DNA of 40,200 nt from Deltaproteobacteria bacterium (GTDB taxonomy: Bacteria > Myxococcota_A > UBA9160 > UBA4427): positions 1-40,200 of the forward strand of contig JAFDEK010000067.1 of NCBI GenBank assembly GCA_019310385.1. Reading direction: 5' to 3'. Both the position numbers and the translations under genes were made by a program. The notes below the pieces were generated by a model. That model was not told where the DNA came from. It ran no database searches and saw only the letters and a program-made list of their open reading frames with translations. Positions within the stretch are counted from its first letter, which is position 1. Each line of letters starts with the position of its first letter. This document shows positions 25,886 to 33,330 of this stretch, piece by piece.

Positions 25886-25937
25886 GTCTTCCCCGGCCTT
25901 CTTCCCCGGCCGTCTTCCCGGGTCGTCTTCCCGGGTC
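25886..25937 (-). repeat. 13-bp tandem repeat, four copies, in the leader of the enediyne-type operon
   Basis: On the plus strand the units are gtcttccccggcc, ttcttccccggcc, gtcttcccgggtc and gtcttcccgggtc. On the transcribed sense strand each unit presents a purine-rich GGGAAGA or GGGGAAGA, which resembles a ribosome-binding sequence, and the array ends 11 nt before the E3 start codon. It may affect translation initiation or simply reflect replication slippage. Confidence 0.85.
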
Positions 25938-26055
25938 GTAGTCGCAGCGAATAGACCGTGCCGAGCGAAGCCGACGATCGAAGCGACGAATACACGGCGA
26001 CACTCCTCCCATCCGGGCTCCCTCGGGATCCCGGTGAGTGCCACCAATTGGGGTC

Positions 26056-26084
26056 ATCATTTCACGCTCGAGGGCAGCTGTAAA
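26056..26084 (-). promoter_or_regulatory. Candidate sigma-70-type promoter for the enediyne-type operon
   Basis: On the minus strand TTTACA (26084-26079) and AATGAT (26061-26056) are separated by exactly 17 bp, five and four matches to the sigma-70 consensus hexamers. It lies about 180 bp upstream of the E3 start, in the 321-bp gap between the MFS gene and E3. Apart from this and the 13-bp repeats, I see nothing else recognisable in that gap. Prediction by eye in a genome of unknown promoter preference. Confidence 0.35.
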
Positions 26085-26195
26085 CGACTTATCCGGGGAG
26101 TCCCTTGGGATCGTCTCTTGGATCGTCTCGCCAGAGGAACCCACTGCTTGGCCGTTGCCCTGCGGGGGCGATCGGAGAGGGGGGGTCGGCCTGCC

Positions 26196-27434
26196 TCAGC
26201 GCAGCTCCTGGCCTGCGCCCGGAATCCTTACGCAGGTCACGAGCGCGCCTCCGAGCAGCAGCAGTCCGCTCTGCAGCAGGAAGACGACGTGGTAGCTGCC
26301 GGTGGTGTCGTAGAGGTGGCCCGCCACGATCGGGGCGAGTGCGATCAGGGGCAATCCCGCGAGCCCGCCGAGGCCGCTGGCTCGCCCGAATGCCTCGCGT
26401 CCGAAGCAGCGCGCCATTACGAGTCCGTTCAGCGGACCGACCGCGCCGATTGCCAGGCCGTAGAATGCGCCGATTCCAAGGAAGAGCGTGTAATCGGGGT
26501 CGCCGTAGAGCAGAAGCCAGACGCAAAAGTTGCCGAGCACCACGATCCACATGGCGATGCGCAACGCCATGCGGTCTGCGACGGCCCCGAACGCAACCTT
26601 GCCGAAGAGGGAAAAGGGGCCCATTGCGGTGAAGAACCACGCTGCATCGAGGCGGGAGAAGCCGAGATCTTCGCCGAAGGGGATGAGCGCGGTGGTCATC
26701 AGGATCGGTGAGGTGAAGATCAGCGAGAAGCCCACCGCCAACGTCCAGAGGCGCGGGTCCCGAACCAGTGCTCCGGTCTCGATCTCCGCTGGCGGGGCGG
26801 TCGCCGCCTGTATCTCGTCCACGGGATCTCCGTCGGGCGCCTGGCCGACCAGCTCGGGTCGGGCAATCGTCTGGGTGGTGAAGACGGGCAGGCCGATCAG
26901 CAGACTTCCTCCGCCGAGGATCAGCAGGGCGCTACGCCAGCCCATGGCGTCGATCAGATAGGCGGCGAGGGGAGGTACTGCCAGGGCCGCGACCGTGGCG
27001 CCCGCCACCGCGATCCCCATTGCGAGGCCGCGCTGTCGCACGAACCAGTTGGCGACGAGGGACATCGAGGGAGTCGCTCCGAAGAGCGCGGAGCCGACTC
27101 CGACCGTTCCGCAGAAGATCAGGCCGAGCTGCCAGAGGGTGGTTGCGCGGGAGAGCGCCATCAATCCCAGGCCGGCCAGGAGCGAGCCGGTCACCATCAG
27201 GGTCTTTACGAGGCCGCGGTCCAGCCAGTGGCCGATGGGTGGGCCCATGACTCCCATGATGAGGAAGACGATCGCGAGGCCGACACCCAGCTCGGCCCGC
27301 GAGGCGCCGAACTCCTCGCTCAGCGGAACCACGAAGACCCCAAAGGCGCTGAAGCTGAGTCCGAGGGACAGCAGCTGGGCCATGAAGGCGACGCCGACGA
27401 TGCGCCAACCGAGGAAGGGTCGGGATGCGGACAA
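26196..27434 (-). CDS. Major facilitator superfamily transporter (monocarboxylate/oxalate-formate type)
   Basis: About 412 residues with twelve predicted helices. FLGWRIVGVAFMAQLLSLG at the start, the loop PPIGHWLDRGLVKTLM between helices 2 and 3 (MFS motif A-like), GMAIAVAGATVAA and the mid-protein hydrophilic loop (about 190-220) fit the monocarboxylate or oxalate-formate antiporter branch. The start is uncertain: a TTG at 27434 gives SASRPFLGW right before helix 1, while an ATG at 27530 would add 32 Arg-rich residues. It is on the same strand as the enediyne-type operon but 321 bp upstream, so probably a separate unit. A role in exporting the cassette product is possible but only suggested by position. 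Confidence 0.85.
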   Translation of the reverse strand: MSASRPFLGWRIVGVAFMAQLLSLGLSFSAFGVFVVPLSEEFGASRAELGVGLAIVFLIMGVMGPPIGHWLDRGLVKTLMVTGSLLAGLGLMALSRATTLWQLGLIFCGTVGVGSALFGATPSMSLVANWFVRQRGLAMGIAVAGATVAALAVPPLAAYLIDAMGWRSALLILGGGSLLIGLPVFTTQTIARPELVGQAPDGDPVDEIQAATAPPAEIETGALVRDPRLWTLAVGFSLIFTSPILMTTALIPFGEDLGFSRLDAAWFFTAMGPFSLFGKVAFGAVADRMALRIAMWIVVLGNFCVWLLLYGDPDYTLFLGIGAFYGLAIGAVGPLNGLVMARCFGREAFGRASGLGGLAGLPLIALAPIVAGHLYDTTGSYHVVFLLQSGLLLLGGALVTCVRIPGAGQELR

Positions 27435-27781
27435 GAGGTCGATTAGCGTATCACAGCGACCGCGTCGGGCGGTGCGTAGGCGACAGCCAGCCCGGCGTTC
27501 CCTTTCTGCGAAGATTCTGCGTTTTCGCAATCGAGCGCTGCAATTTCCGCGCTGCTCACTCGTACTACAGGGAGAGGGGCGGGGAGATGGCGGACGATCA
27601 CAGGATCCGCGCGGGGCGAAACCCGCCCGGCCCCTCGAGCACGATCGGAGCGTCGCCCGGAATGGTCTGGATCGGAGAAGCGTGTGTCGACATCAGAGGC
27701 GGGCTGGAGCTGCCGATCACGCGACGGCGTGCTCGAGCGGGTACTCTAGAGCCGCGCAGGATTCTCGGTGGCTGGAGCGCG
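27435..27781. other. Divergent intergenic region between MFS and sigma factor genes
   Basis: This 347-bp stretch must hold the promoters of both divergent genes. The sigma frame is open through much of it, and an ATG at 27587 has a strong GGGAGAGGGGCGGGGAG ribosome-like lead, so the sigma factor could carry a 65-residue N-terminal extension. That extension has no recognisable domain. I see no convincing hairpin or RNA gene here. Confidence 0.5.
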
Positions 27782-28417
27782 ATGGCGAGCGACCTGACGG
27801 AAGAGATCGTGGAACGTGCTCGCTCCGGCGATCCCGACGCCTTCGCGGCCCTCTTCACGGCCCACGACGCCGACGTGCTTCGGGTCTGCCGGCGGATGTT
27901 GGGAAGCGCCGACGCGGCATCCGATGCGCGTGGCGAGGTCTTTCTTCGCGCCCGGCGCGCCCTCGATGGATATGATCCGGAGCGGTCCTTTCGCAGCTGG
28001 CTGCTCGCCATCGCGAGCCACCATTGCATCGACCAGCTGCGTCGCGGCGCGACCGAGCAGCGGATCTTTGCCGACGTGAAATCCGAGCCGGGTGATCTGC
28101 CGGGTTCGGGCCCTTCGCCGCTCGCCTTTCTGCTGGTTCAGGAGCGCCACGGCGCACTCGACCGCGCGATCGAGGCGCTGCCGCTCAAGTATCGACTGCC
28201 CCTCGTGCTTCGCTACTTCGCGGAGTCCGATTACGACAGCATCGCTCACAGCCTGGGCGTGACGCGGAACCAGGTCGGCACCTTGCTCTTTCGCGCCAAG
28301 CGCATATTGCGGAATCTGCTCGCGGAGGAGGACGCGGTTCCGCCCGACGGCGCCGCGCCCGGTCCATCGGGCGCTCGCGAAGCCGGGAACGCGGGAGAAG
28401 AAGAGGGCGTGGGATGA
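27782..28417 (+). CDS. ECF-type RNA polymerase sigma factor
   Basis: A 211-residue sigma-70 family protein of extracytoplasmic-function type. Region 2 covers about residues 13-85 (ARSGDPDAFAALFTAHDADV, then SFRSWLLAIASHHCIDQLRR), and region 4 about 123-180 (IEALPLKYRLPLVLRYF, then YDSIAHSLGVTRNQVGTLLFRAKRIL helix-turn-helix). The ATG at 27782 has a TGGAG ribosome site and places region 2 at the usual distance from the N-terminus. An upstream in-frame ATG at 27587 is the alternative. The gene overlaps the following anti-sigma-like gene as ATGA, so sensor and sigma are made together. It probably controls envelope-related genes, perhaps its own operon. Confidence 0.92.
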   Translation: MASDLTEEIVERARSGDPDAFAALFTAHDADVLRVCRRMLGSADAASDARGEVFLRARRALDGYDPERSFRSWLLAIASHHCIDQLRRGATEQRIFADVKSEPGDLPGSGPSPLAFLLVQERHGALDRAIEALPLKYRLPLVLRYFAESDYDSIAHSLGVTRNQVGTLLFRAKRILRNLLAEEDAVPPDGAAPGPSGAREAGNAGEEEGVG

Positions 28418-30057
28418 GCTGCTTTTCCGAAGAGCTGTACTCGGTCTATGTCGATGGAGAGCTCGTTGCTGGAGAGCTTCGGAAGATCGAAGCCCATCTG
28501 ATCCAATGCAGGACGTGCCGGGCGACCGTCGTGGCGCTCCGGGAAGAGGCGTCGCTGCTCTCCCAGGTGCTACAGGAGCGTGTTCGCCGTCGAGCCCGCC
28601 CGGTGGCTGCCCACCAACGCGCACGGGGGCTGGTGATCGGCCTCACCCCGGCGCTGGGAATCGCTGCGCTGATCCTCGTCGTGGGCGGCTGGCTACTCGA
28701 GACGCGCCTGCCCTCGGGTGTGAGCTGGCTCAATCCAATTCAGCTGATCGGAGTCTATGAGATGTTCTTCGACGCCTTGTTCATGATCCGGGACCGCGTG
28801 CCGGAGCTCTTCGAGTTCGCCGTCGCGGTGGGGGCCCTGGCGAGTGTTGCCTCCATACTCACCTTTCTGACGAGCGCGCTGGTCCGTCGTGTGGTGGGCC
28901 CCGCTGCTCTGGCACTTTTCTTTGGGGCTGCGAGTCTCGTCTCGCTTCCCTCCGCACCCGCCACGGCGCTGCAACTTCGCGTGGACGAAGAGCACGTGAC
29001 GATCGGGTCCGGCGAGAGGGTCTCGGAAACCCTGTTCATATCGGCCGAGAGCGTCGACATCGACGGTGTGATCGACGGCGATCTCGTCGTGATGGCGCAT
29101 CGCATCTCGATCCGGGGGACCGTGGAGGGAATCGTGGTTGCGGCGGGGCGTAGCGTCGAGGTGACCGGCACGGTGGACGGCTCGCTGATCGTGGTCGGTG
29201 AGAACGTTCGTATCGAAGGGAAGATCGACGACGATCTCTATGGGGCGGCCGAGGATCTCAGTCTTCACTCCCGGAGCTCGGTCGAACGCGACGCGACGCT
29301 CGTAGGGGAGAACGTTCGCGTGGAGGGCCGAACGGGTCGGGACGTGTTCGCTCTCGGGGAGACAATCGAGGTCCGGGGTGAGATGGGTCGAGATCTGATC
29401 ACGCGAAGTATGAGGGTCGCGTTGCTCGACGGTGCCAGGATCGCGCGAGACTTCGATTACCAGCTACCCGAGGGCGAGGACGCCGCAATTGCAGCGGGCT
29501 CGATCATCGGCGGCGAGCGCCGTGAAGGCGTTTGGGACCGTCTCCATCACGAGCGCGAAAATCGCTGGACGGAGCTTGGGTTCTACATGCGCTCGCTGGT
29601 GTTTCTGGTCTCAGTCTTTCTCGTCGGAATGCTTCTCCACTTTGTCTGGCCGGATCTGTTCACGGGGGCGCTTCCCAAGAGCTCGGACTTCTTCAGGCAG
29701 CTCGGCGTCGGCTTCCTGGTTGCGGTTGCGGTGCCAGCCATGCTCGTCGTCTGTGTCGTGACCGTGGTGGGCATTCCGATCGGCGTGCTCGGCACCTTCG
29801 GCTTCCTCACCGCGTTGTTCGTCTCGATGATTCTGGTGGCGGCGCTGCTCGGCAGCTCGATCCTCCGAGTCGAGCCTCGAGGCGCCCACGGCTTTGGAAT
29901 GGCGCTCCTCCTGGGCCTCGTGGTGCTCTGGCTCGCCACCCAGCTCCCCTTCATCGGGCTTCCCCTGCGAATCCTGGCGATGCTGACGGGGCTCGGGATG
30001 TTGGTCACACAAGTCGAGCGGGCCTTTCGAAGCCGCCGCGAGCGCGCCGCAATTTGA
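28414..30057 (+). CDS. Membrane protein with zinc anti-sigma motif and bactofilin-like repeat domain
   Basis: A 547-residue fusion. Residues 1-40 hold the anti-sigma zinc motif HLIQCRTC (His28, Cys32, Cys35). Helices follow at about 72-95, 131-158 and 160-178. Residues 186-345 form a series of short beta repeats of the bactofilin/polymer-forming type (DIDGVIDGDLVVMAHRISI, RGTVEGIVVAAGRSVEV, TGTVDGSLIVVGENVRI), which predict a right-handed beta-helix; with flanking helices it would lie outside the cytoplasm or between membranes. Four or five further helices occupy about 391-534. The overlap with the sigma gene and the zinc motif say it restrains the sigma factor; the repeat domain may sense or polymerise. 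Whether the bactofilin-like part is cytoplasmic or periplasmic depends on the true helix count. Confidence 0.85.
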   Translation: MSCFSEELYSVYVDGELVAGELRKIEAHLIQCRTCRATVVALREEASLLSQVLQERVRRRARPVAAHQRARGLVIGLTPALGIAALILVVGGWLLETRLPSGVSWLNPIQLIGVYEMFFDALFMIRDRVPELFEFAVAVGALASVASILTFLTSALVRRVVGPAALALFFGAASLVSLPSAPATALQLRVDEEHVTIGSGERVSETLFISAESVDIDGVIDGDLVVMAHRISIRGTVEGIVVAAGRSVEVTGTVDGSLIVVGENVRIEGKIDDDLYGAAEDLSLHSRSSVERDATLVGENVRVEGRTGRDVFALGETIEVRGEMGRDLITRSMRVALLDGARIARDFDYQLPEGEDAAIAAGSIIGGERREGVWDRLHHERENRWTELGFYMRSLVFLVSVFLVGMLLHFVWPDLFTGALPKSSDFFRQLGVGFLVAVAVPAMLVVCVVTVVGIPIGVLGTFGFLTALFVSMILVAALLGSSILRVEPRGAHGFGMALLLGLVVLWLATQLPFIGLPLRILAMLTGLGMLVTQVERAFRSRRERAAI

Positions 30058-30062
30058 TTCGA

Positions 30063-30082
30063 CCCTCGATTCGAGGTGAAGG
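30063..30082. terminator. Weak possible hairpin between convergent genes
   Basis: The 42-bp gap between two convergent stops contains CCTCGA-T-TCGAGG (30064-30076), with nearby ACCCT and AGGGT that could extend pairing. There is no T-run. It may act as a bidirectional terminator but the evidence is thin. Confidence 0.25.
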
Positions 30083-30099
30083 GTCGCCGAGGGTCTTGC

Positions 30100-31710
30100 C
30101 TACGACAGCGCGAAGCCCTCGTAGCCCCTGGCCGCGACCTCCTCACACTTCGCGACGTAGCTCGCGAAGCCGAGGTAGGGCATGAAGACCCGCGGCTTGC
30201 CGGGGACGTTGGCTCCCAGATACCAGGAGTTGCAGCTCGGGAAGAGCGTGAGATCGGCGACCTGGTTGACGTGTGCCACCCACTCGTCCTCGGCGGTCTT
30301 CGTAGCCTCGACGCAGTGGAGGTCGTTGGCGCGCAGGTGGTCGATGCAATCCGCGATCCATTCGACGTGCTGCTCGATCGAGGGAAGCATGTTGGTCAGT
30401 ACCGAAGGGCTTCCGGGACCCGTCACGATGAACAGGTTCGGAAAGCCTGCTGTCCCGAGCCCGAGGTAGGTCCGCGGCCCTCGGGCCCACTTCTCGGCAA
30501 GCGCCAGTCCGTCGCGTCCGCGAATGTCGATCCTCTGCAGCGCCCCCGTCATGGCGTCGAATCCGGTCGCGAACACGATCGCATCGAACTCGTACTCGCT
30601 GCCACCGACCTGGAGGCCGCGCTCCGTCAGACCCTCGATCGGGGTCTCGCTGACGTCCACTAGCGAGACATTCGGCCGGTTGAAGGTGTCGTAGTACCCC
30701 GTGTCGACGCAGAGCCGCTTGCAGCCCAGCACCTGGTCGGGGCTCAGCAGCTCCGCAACCGTCGCGTCCTCGACGATCGAGCGGATCTTGCCTCGCACGA
30801 ACTTGCTCGCCGATTCGTTCGCCTCCGAGCTCACCAATAGATCGCGGTAGGCGCCCATGAAGGCAAGCCCGCCGTGTCCCCAGCGCTCCTGATAGCGGGC
30901 CTCGCGCTCTTCGGGCGAGGCCTCGGTGGCGGCTTCGTCCGCGGCAGGATAGTCGGAGCCGAATCCGAGATAGGTCTGGCGATTGGCCGCCCGAAACTCG
31001 GGATAGCGGGCCTTGATGGCCTCCTGGTGCCCGGGGTCGAGTGGATGATTGTGGGCCGGCACCGCGTAGGTTGCGGTGCGCTGGAAAACCGTCAGCTGCT
31101 CGGCCTGCTCGGCGATGATGGGGATCGACTGGACAGCCGAAGACCCGGTGCCGATCACGCCGACCCGCTTGCCCGTGAAGTCGACTCCCTCATGGGGCCA
31201 GCGGCCCGTATGGAAGATGTCGCCAGCGAACTGGTCGATTCCGGGAAAGTCGGGCATGTGGGCGGACGAAAGACAGCCGGTCGCCATCACGCAGTGCGTC
31301 GCGCTCACAGGGCCCCGATCGGTCTCGACCTCCCAGCGCTGTCGGGTGTCGTCGAAGGCCGCGCGAAGAACCCGCGTTTCCAGCTGGACGTCGCGCAGGA
31401 GTTCGAAGCGCTCGGTGACGTGCTCGATGTATCGAAGGATCTCGGGCTGCGTCGCGTAACGCTCCGTCCACTCCCACTCCTGCTGGAGCTCCGCCGAGAA
31501 CTGGTACGAGTACTCCATGCTCTCGATGTCGCAGCGCGCGCCCGGGTAGCGGTTCCAGAACCAGGTTCCCCCGACGCCCGACGCAGCCTCGAAGACCCGC
31601 ACCGACAGTCCCATCCCGCGCAGGCGATGCAGTAGATGAAGCCCCGCGAATCCGGCTCCCACCACCACGACGTCGAAGCGATCACCAGGGGTGTCTGTGC
31701 TCTTGCTCAT
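30100..31710 (-). CDS. Baeyer-Villiger-type flavin monooxygenase (cyclohexanone/steroid monooxygenase-like)
   Basis: A 536-residue flavoprotein. Residues 13-42 are the FAD Rossmann motif VVVVGAGFAGLHLLHRL. FAGDIFHTGRW at 161-171 matches the Baeyer-Villiger fingerprint FxGxxxHTxxW exactly, and GVIGTGSSAVQ at 184-194 is the NADPH-binding Rossmann motif. DAIVFATGFDAMTG near 385 is the conserved ATG region. It would insert oxygen next to a ketone in a cyclic, steroid or long-chain substrate using NADPH and O2. The start ATG at 31710 sits in the last of three tandem 23-bp units, each carrying a start codon. The cyclic-ketone theme matches the 3-ketosteroid-dehydrogenase-like gene elsewhere in the window. 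Confidence 0.93.
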   Translation of the reverse strand: MSKSTDTPGDRFDVVVVGAGFAGLHLLHRLRGMGLSVRVFEAASGVGGTWFWNRYPGARCDIESMEYSYQFSAELQQEWEWTERYATQPEILRYIEHVTERFELLRDVQLETRVLRAAFDDTRQRWEVETDRGPVSATHCVMATGCLSSAHMPDFPGIDQFAGDIFHTGRWPHEGVDFTGKRVGVIGTGSSAVQSIPIIAEQAEQLTVFQRTATYAVPAHNHPLDPGHQEAIKARYPEFRAANRQTYLGFGSDYPAADEAATEASPEEREARYQERWGHGGLAFMGAYRDLLVSSEANESASKFVRGKIRSIVEDATVAELLSPDQVLGCKRLCVDTGYYDTFNRPNVSLVDVSETPIEGLTERGLQVGGSEYEFDAIVFATGFDAMTGALQRIDIRGRDGLALAEKWARGPRTYLGLGTAGFPNLFIVTGPGSPSVLTNMLPSIEQHVEWIADCIDHLRANDLHCVEATKTAEDEWVAHVNQVADLTLFPSCNSWYLGANVPGKPRVFMPYLGFASYVAKCEEVAARGYEGFALS

Positions 31711-31771
31711 GACCAGGTGCTCCGCTTGCTCATGATCAGGTGCGCCGCTTGCTCATGATCAGGTGCTCCGC
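31703..31771 (-). repeat. 23-bp tandem repeat, three copies, over the monooxygenase start
   Basis: Three consecutive 23-bp units at 31749-31771, 31726-31748 and 31703-31725 differ at only two positions. In sense orientation each contains GGAG (GGCG in the middle copy), then CACCTG and ATGAGCAA. The third copy supplies the monooxygenase ATG. Because 23 is not a multiple of three, the first two ATGs open short frames, MSKRRT and MSKRSTWS, and the second ends on a TGA overlapping the true ATG. Confidence 0.9.
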
Positions 31772-31859
31772 GCTCAGACGAGGCCCTGCCCGCGGCCTCG
31801 ATGGAGGAATCCAGGTGTGGGATGGAGCGAGAGGGTAGCGACCCCTCCGGGACTCGCTC

Positions 31860-32160
31860 GCGCCGGTCACCCCATCATTGCTGCGGGTGCGGTCCTGGCC
31901 AGGACGGGGGCGATCGATCTCGGCAAGCCCCAGGCGACCGCGACCTTCTACCAGAACAATGGCCCCAGCGAGATTCGCATCCAGGGACGTGCCCACGAGC
32001 ACGTCGCCAAGGGGACGCACAGCTTCTCCGTGGAGCGCGGGACCGTGGAGACGCGCCACAGTATCCTGCACGTGGAAATGGACAATGAGGGCCAGTCGGA
32101 ATTCGAGATCTGGCTCGGCGGACCTGCAGTGATGATCAGCGAGGGGAAGATCCTCGCAGC
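31860..32160 (+). other. Unassigned coding-like stretch between two minus-strand genes
   Basis: This part of a 457-bp gap reads as protein on the plus strand with strong third-position GC bias: a hydrophobic start AGHPIIAAGAVLARTG, then alternating beta-like segments such as TATFYQNNGPSEIRIQGRA, THSFSVERGTVETRHS and FEIWLGGPAVMISEGKIL. The frame then runs on antisense to the neighbouring reductase gene, so the natural end is unclear, and no good start is seen. It could be a remnant of a small envelope protein or a short gene with a displaced end. I do not recognise a family. Confidence 0.35.
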
Positions 32161-32167
32161 GCCGCGT

Positions 32168-33232
32168 TCAGCCGACCCGGTTGGCGCGGTAGTACTCGAC
32201 GCACTCAGCCATACCGTCGGCTACCGACCTGACGGGGCGGTAGCCGAAATCCCGCCTTGCCGCGTCCGAGTAGACGACGTGGGATATCGCGAGCTTGTTC
32301 AGCTCATGGGGTGAGAACAAGGGCTCGGGAATCCCCAGCTTGAAGTGCAGCCATTCCCAGATCTTCATCATGAACCTCAGGGGTGCAACGGGAAGATTGG
32401 CTCTGGGGATCCGATAGCCCAGCCCTTCGAAGAAGGGCCGCGCGAAATCGAACATGTGTGCAGGCTCGCCGTCAGAAACGAAGTAGGCGTTGCCACAGAC
32501 CGGGCTGTCGATCACCAGGGCCTGGGCGGCCAGTAGATGGGCGTGCACCAGGTTGTCGACATGGACATGATCGTGCTTCCCGCCCTGGCCGCCGATGCGG
32601 GCGACCATTCTTCCCTTCTGCAGTTGATCCACGAGCGTGTCGAGCATCAGGCTGCCACCACCGGGGCCCCAGATGCCATCCGGGCGCAGGGCGCAGGTCA
32701 GCAGGCCTGCCGGGTCATTGGCGGCCAGCATCGCCTTCTCGGCTTCGATCTTGGTTTCGGTGTACAGGCAGGTGAAGCGGGTCGCGTAGGGTGTGCTCTC
32801 ACCCATGTGCAGATCTTCTTCACTGTTGAAGCACACGTCGACCGAGCTGGTGTGAACCAGCCTCTTGACGCCCTTGGCCTGGCAGGCCTCGATGACGTTC
32901 CGGGTGCCCTCGACGTTGATCCCATAGGCCTGGTCCCGGTAGCTGGAGCTGGCGCCACTGCCACCGAGGGTGGCGATGAATGCGGCCGTATGGAAAACGG
33001 AATCCATGCCGCTGCAGGCCTGGGCCATCTGGTCAGGGTTCTGGATGTCGCCGCTGATGCATTCCAGATTCGGGTGTCGCAGGTCCAGCGGTGTATTGCG
33101 TATGAGCGCGCGGACTGGATGGCCACGCTCCAGCAGTGCCTTCACCAGGTGGCTGCCGGTAAAGCCGGCAGCGCCGGTGACCAGGCAGCGGCCCAGGTCG
33201 CGATTCGATTCCGGCAGTGTGCTCGATGTCAT
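32168..33232 (-). CDS. 3-beta-hydroxysteroid dehydrogenase/isomerase-like NAD-dependent reductase
   Basis: A 354-residue extended SDR. CLVTGAAGFTGSHLVKALLERGH (residues 16-38, quoted as TGAAGFTGSH) binds NAD(P); GDIQNPDQM near 61 and NVEGTRNVIEACQ near 106 follow. Ser130 in HTSSVDV and YTETK (Tyr157, Lys161) form the catalytic set. LRPDGIWGPGGGSLM and the HDHVHVDNLVHAHLLAA segment are typical of the 3-beta-HSD/sterol C4-decarboxylase branch. It probably oxidises a secondary alcohol on a sterol-like or prenyl-lipid ring. It lies upstream of the Baeyer-Villiger-type gene on the same strand, though 457 bp apart. Wobble codon use looks slightly less GC-biased than in the enediyne-type operon, which may suggest a separate history. 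Confidence 0.87.
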   Translation of the reverse strand: MTSSTLPESNRDLGRCLVTGAAGFTGSHLVKALLERGHPVRALIRNTPLDLRHPNLECISGDIQNPDQMAQACSGMDSVFHTAAFIATLGGSGASSSYRDQAYGINVEGTRNVIEACQAKGVKRLVHTSSVDVCFNSEEDLHMGESTPYATRFTCLYTETKIEAEKAMLAANDPAGLLTCALRPDGIWGPGGGSLMLDTLVDQLQKGRMVARIGGQGGKHDHVHVDNLVHAHLLAAQALVIDSPVCGNAYFVSDGEPAHMFDFARPFFEGLGYRIPRANLPVAPLRFMMKIWEWLHFKLGIPEPLFSPHELNKLAISHVVYSDAARRDFGYRPVRSVADGMAECVEYYRANRVG

Positions 33233-33292
33233 CCCGGTGCTCGATAGTAGCAGCCGCCAGCCGGACTTGGAGCGTGGGGGGCCTCGAATCAG

Positions 33293-33330
33293 GCGGGGAC
33301 ATGGTCATTCAGCGGGGAAATGGTCATTCA
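33293..33330. repeat. 19-bp tandem repeat, two copies, at the end of the MMPL-LolA fusion gene
   Basis: GCGGGGACATGGTCATTCA (33293-33311) is followed at once by GCGGGGAAATGGTCATTCA (33312-33330), differing at one position. The second copy covers the fusion gene stop codon (33324-33326). In sense orientation both units contain TGAATGACCAT, so stop and start triplets overlap in each. Confidence 0.85.

Noticed and set aside
33033..33308. Minus-strand ORF beginning in the 19-bp repeat after the fusion gene
   Set aside because: It overlaps the start of the well-supported reductase in another frame and is low-complexity.
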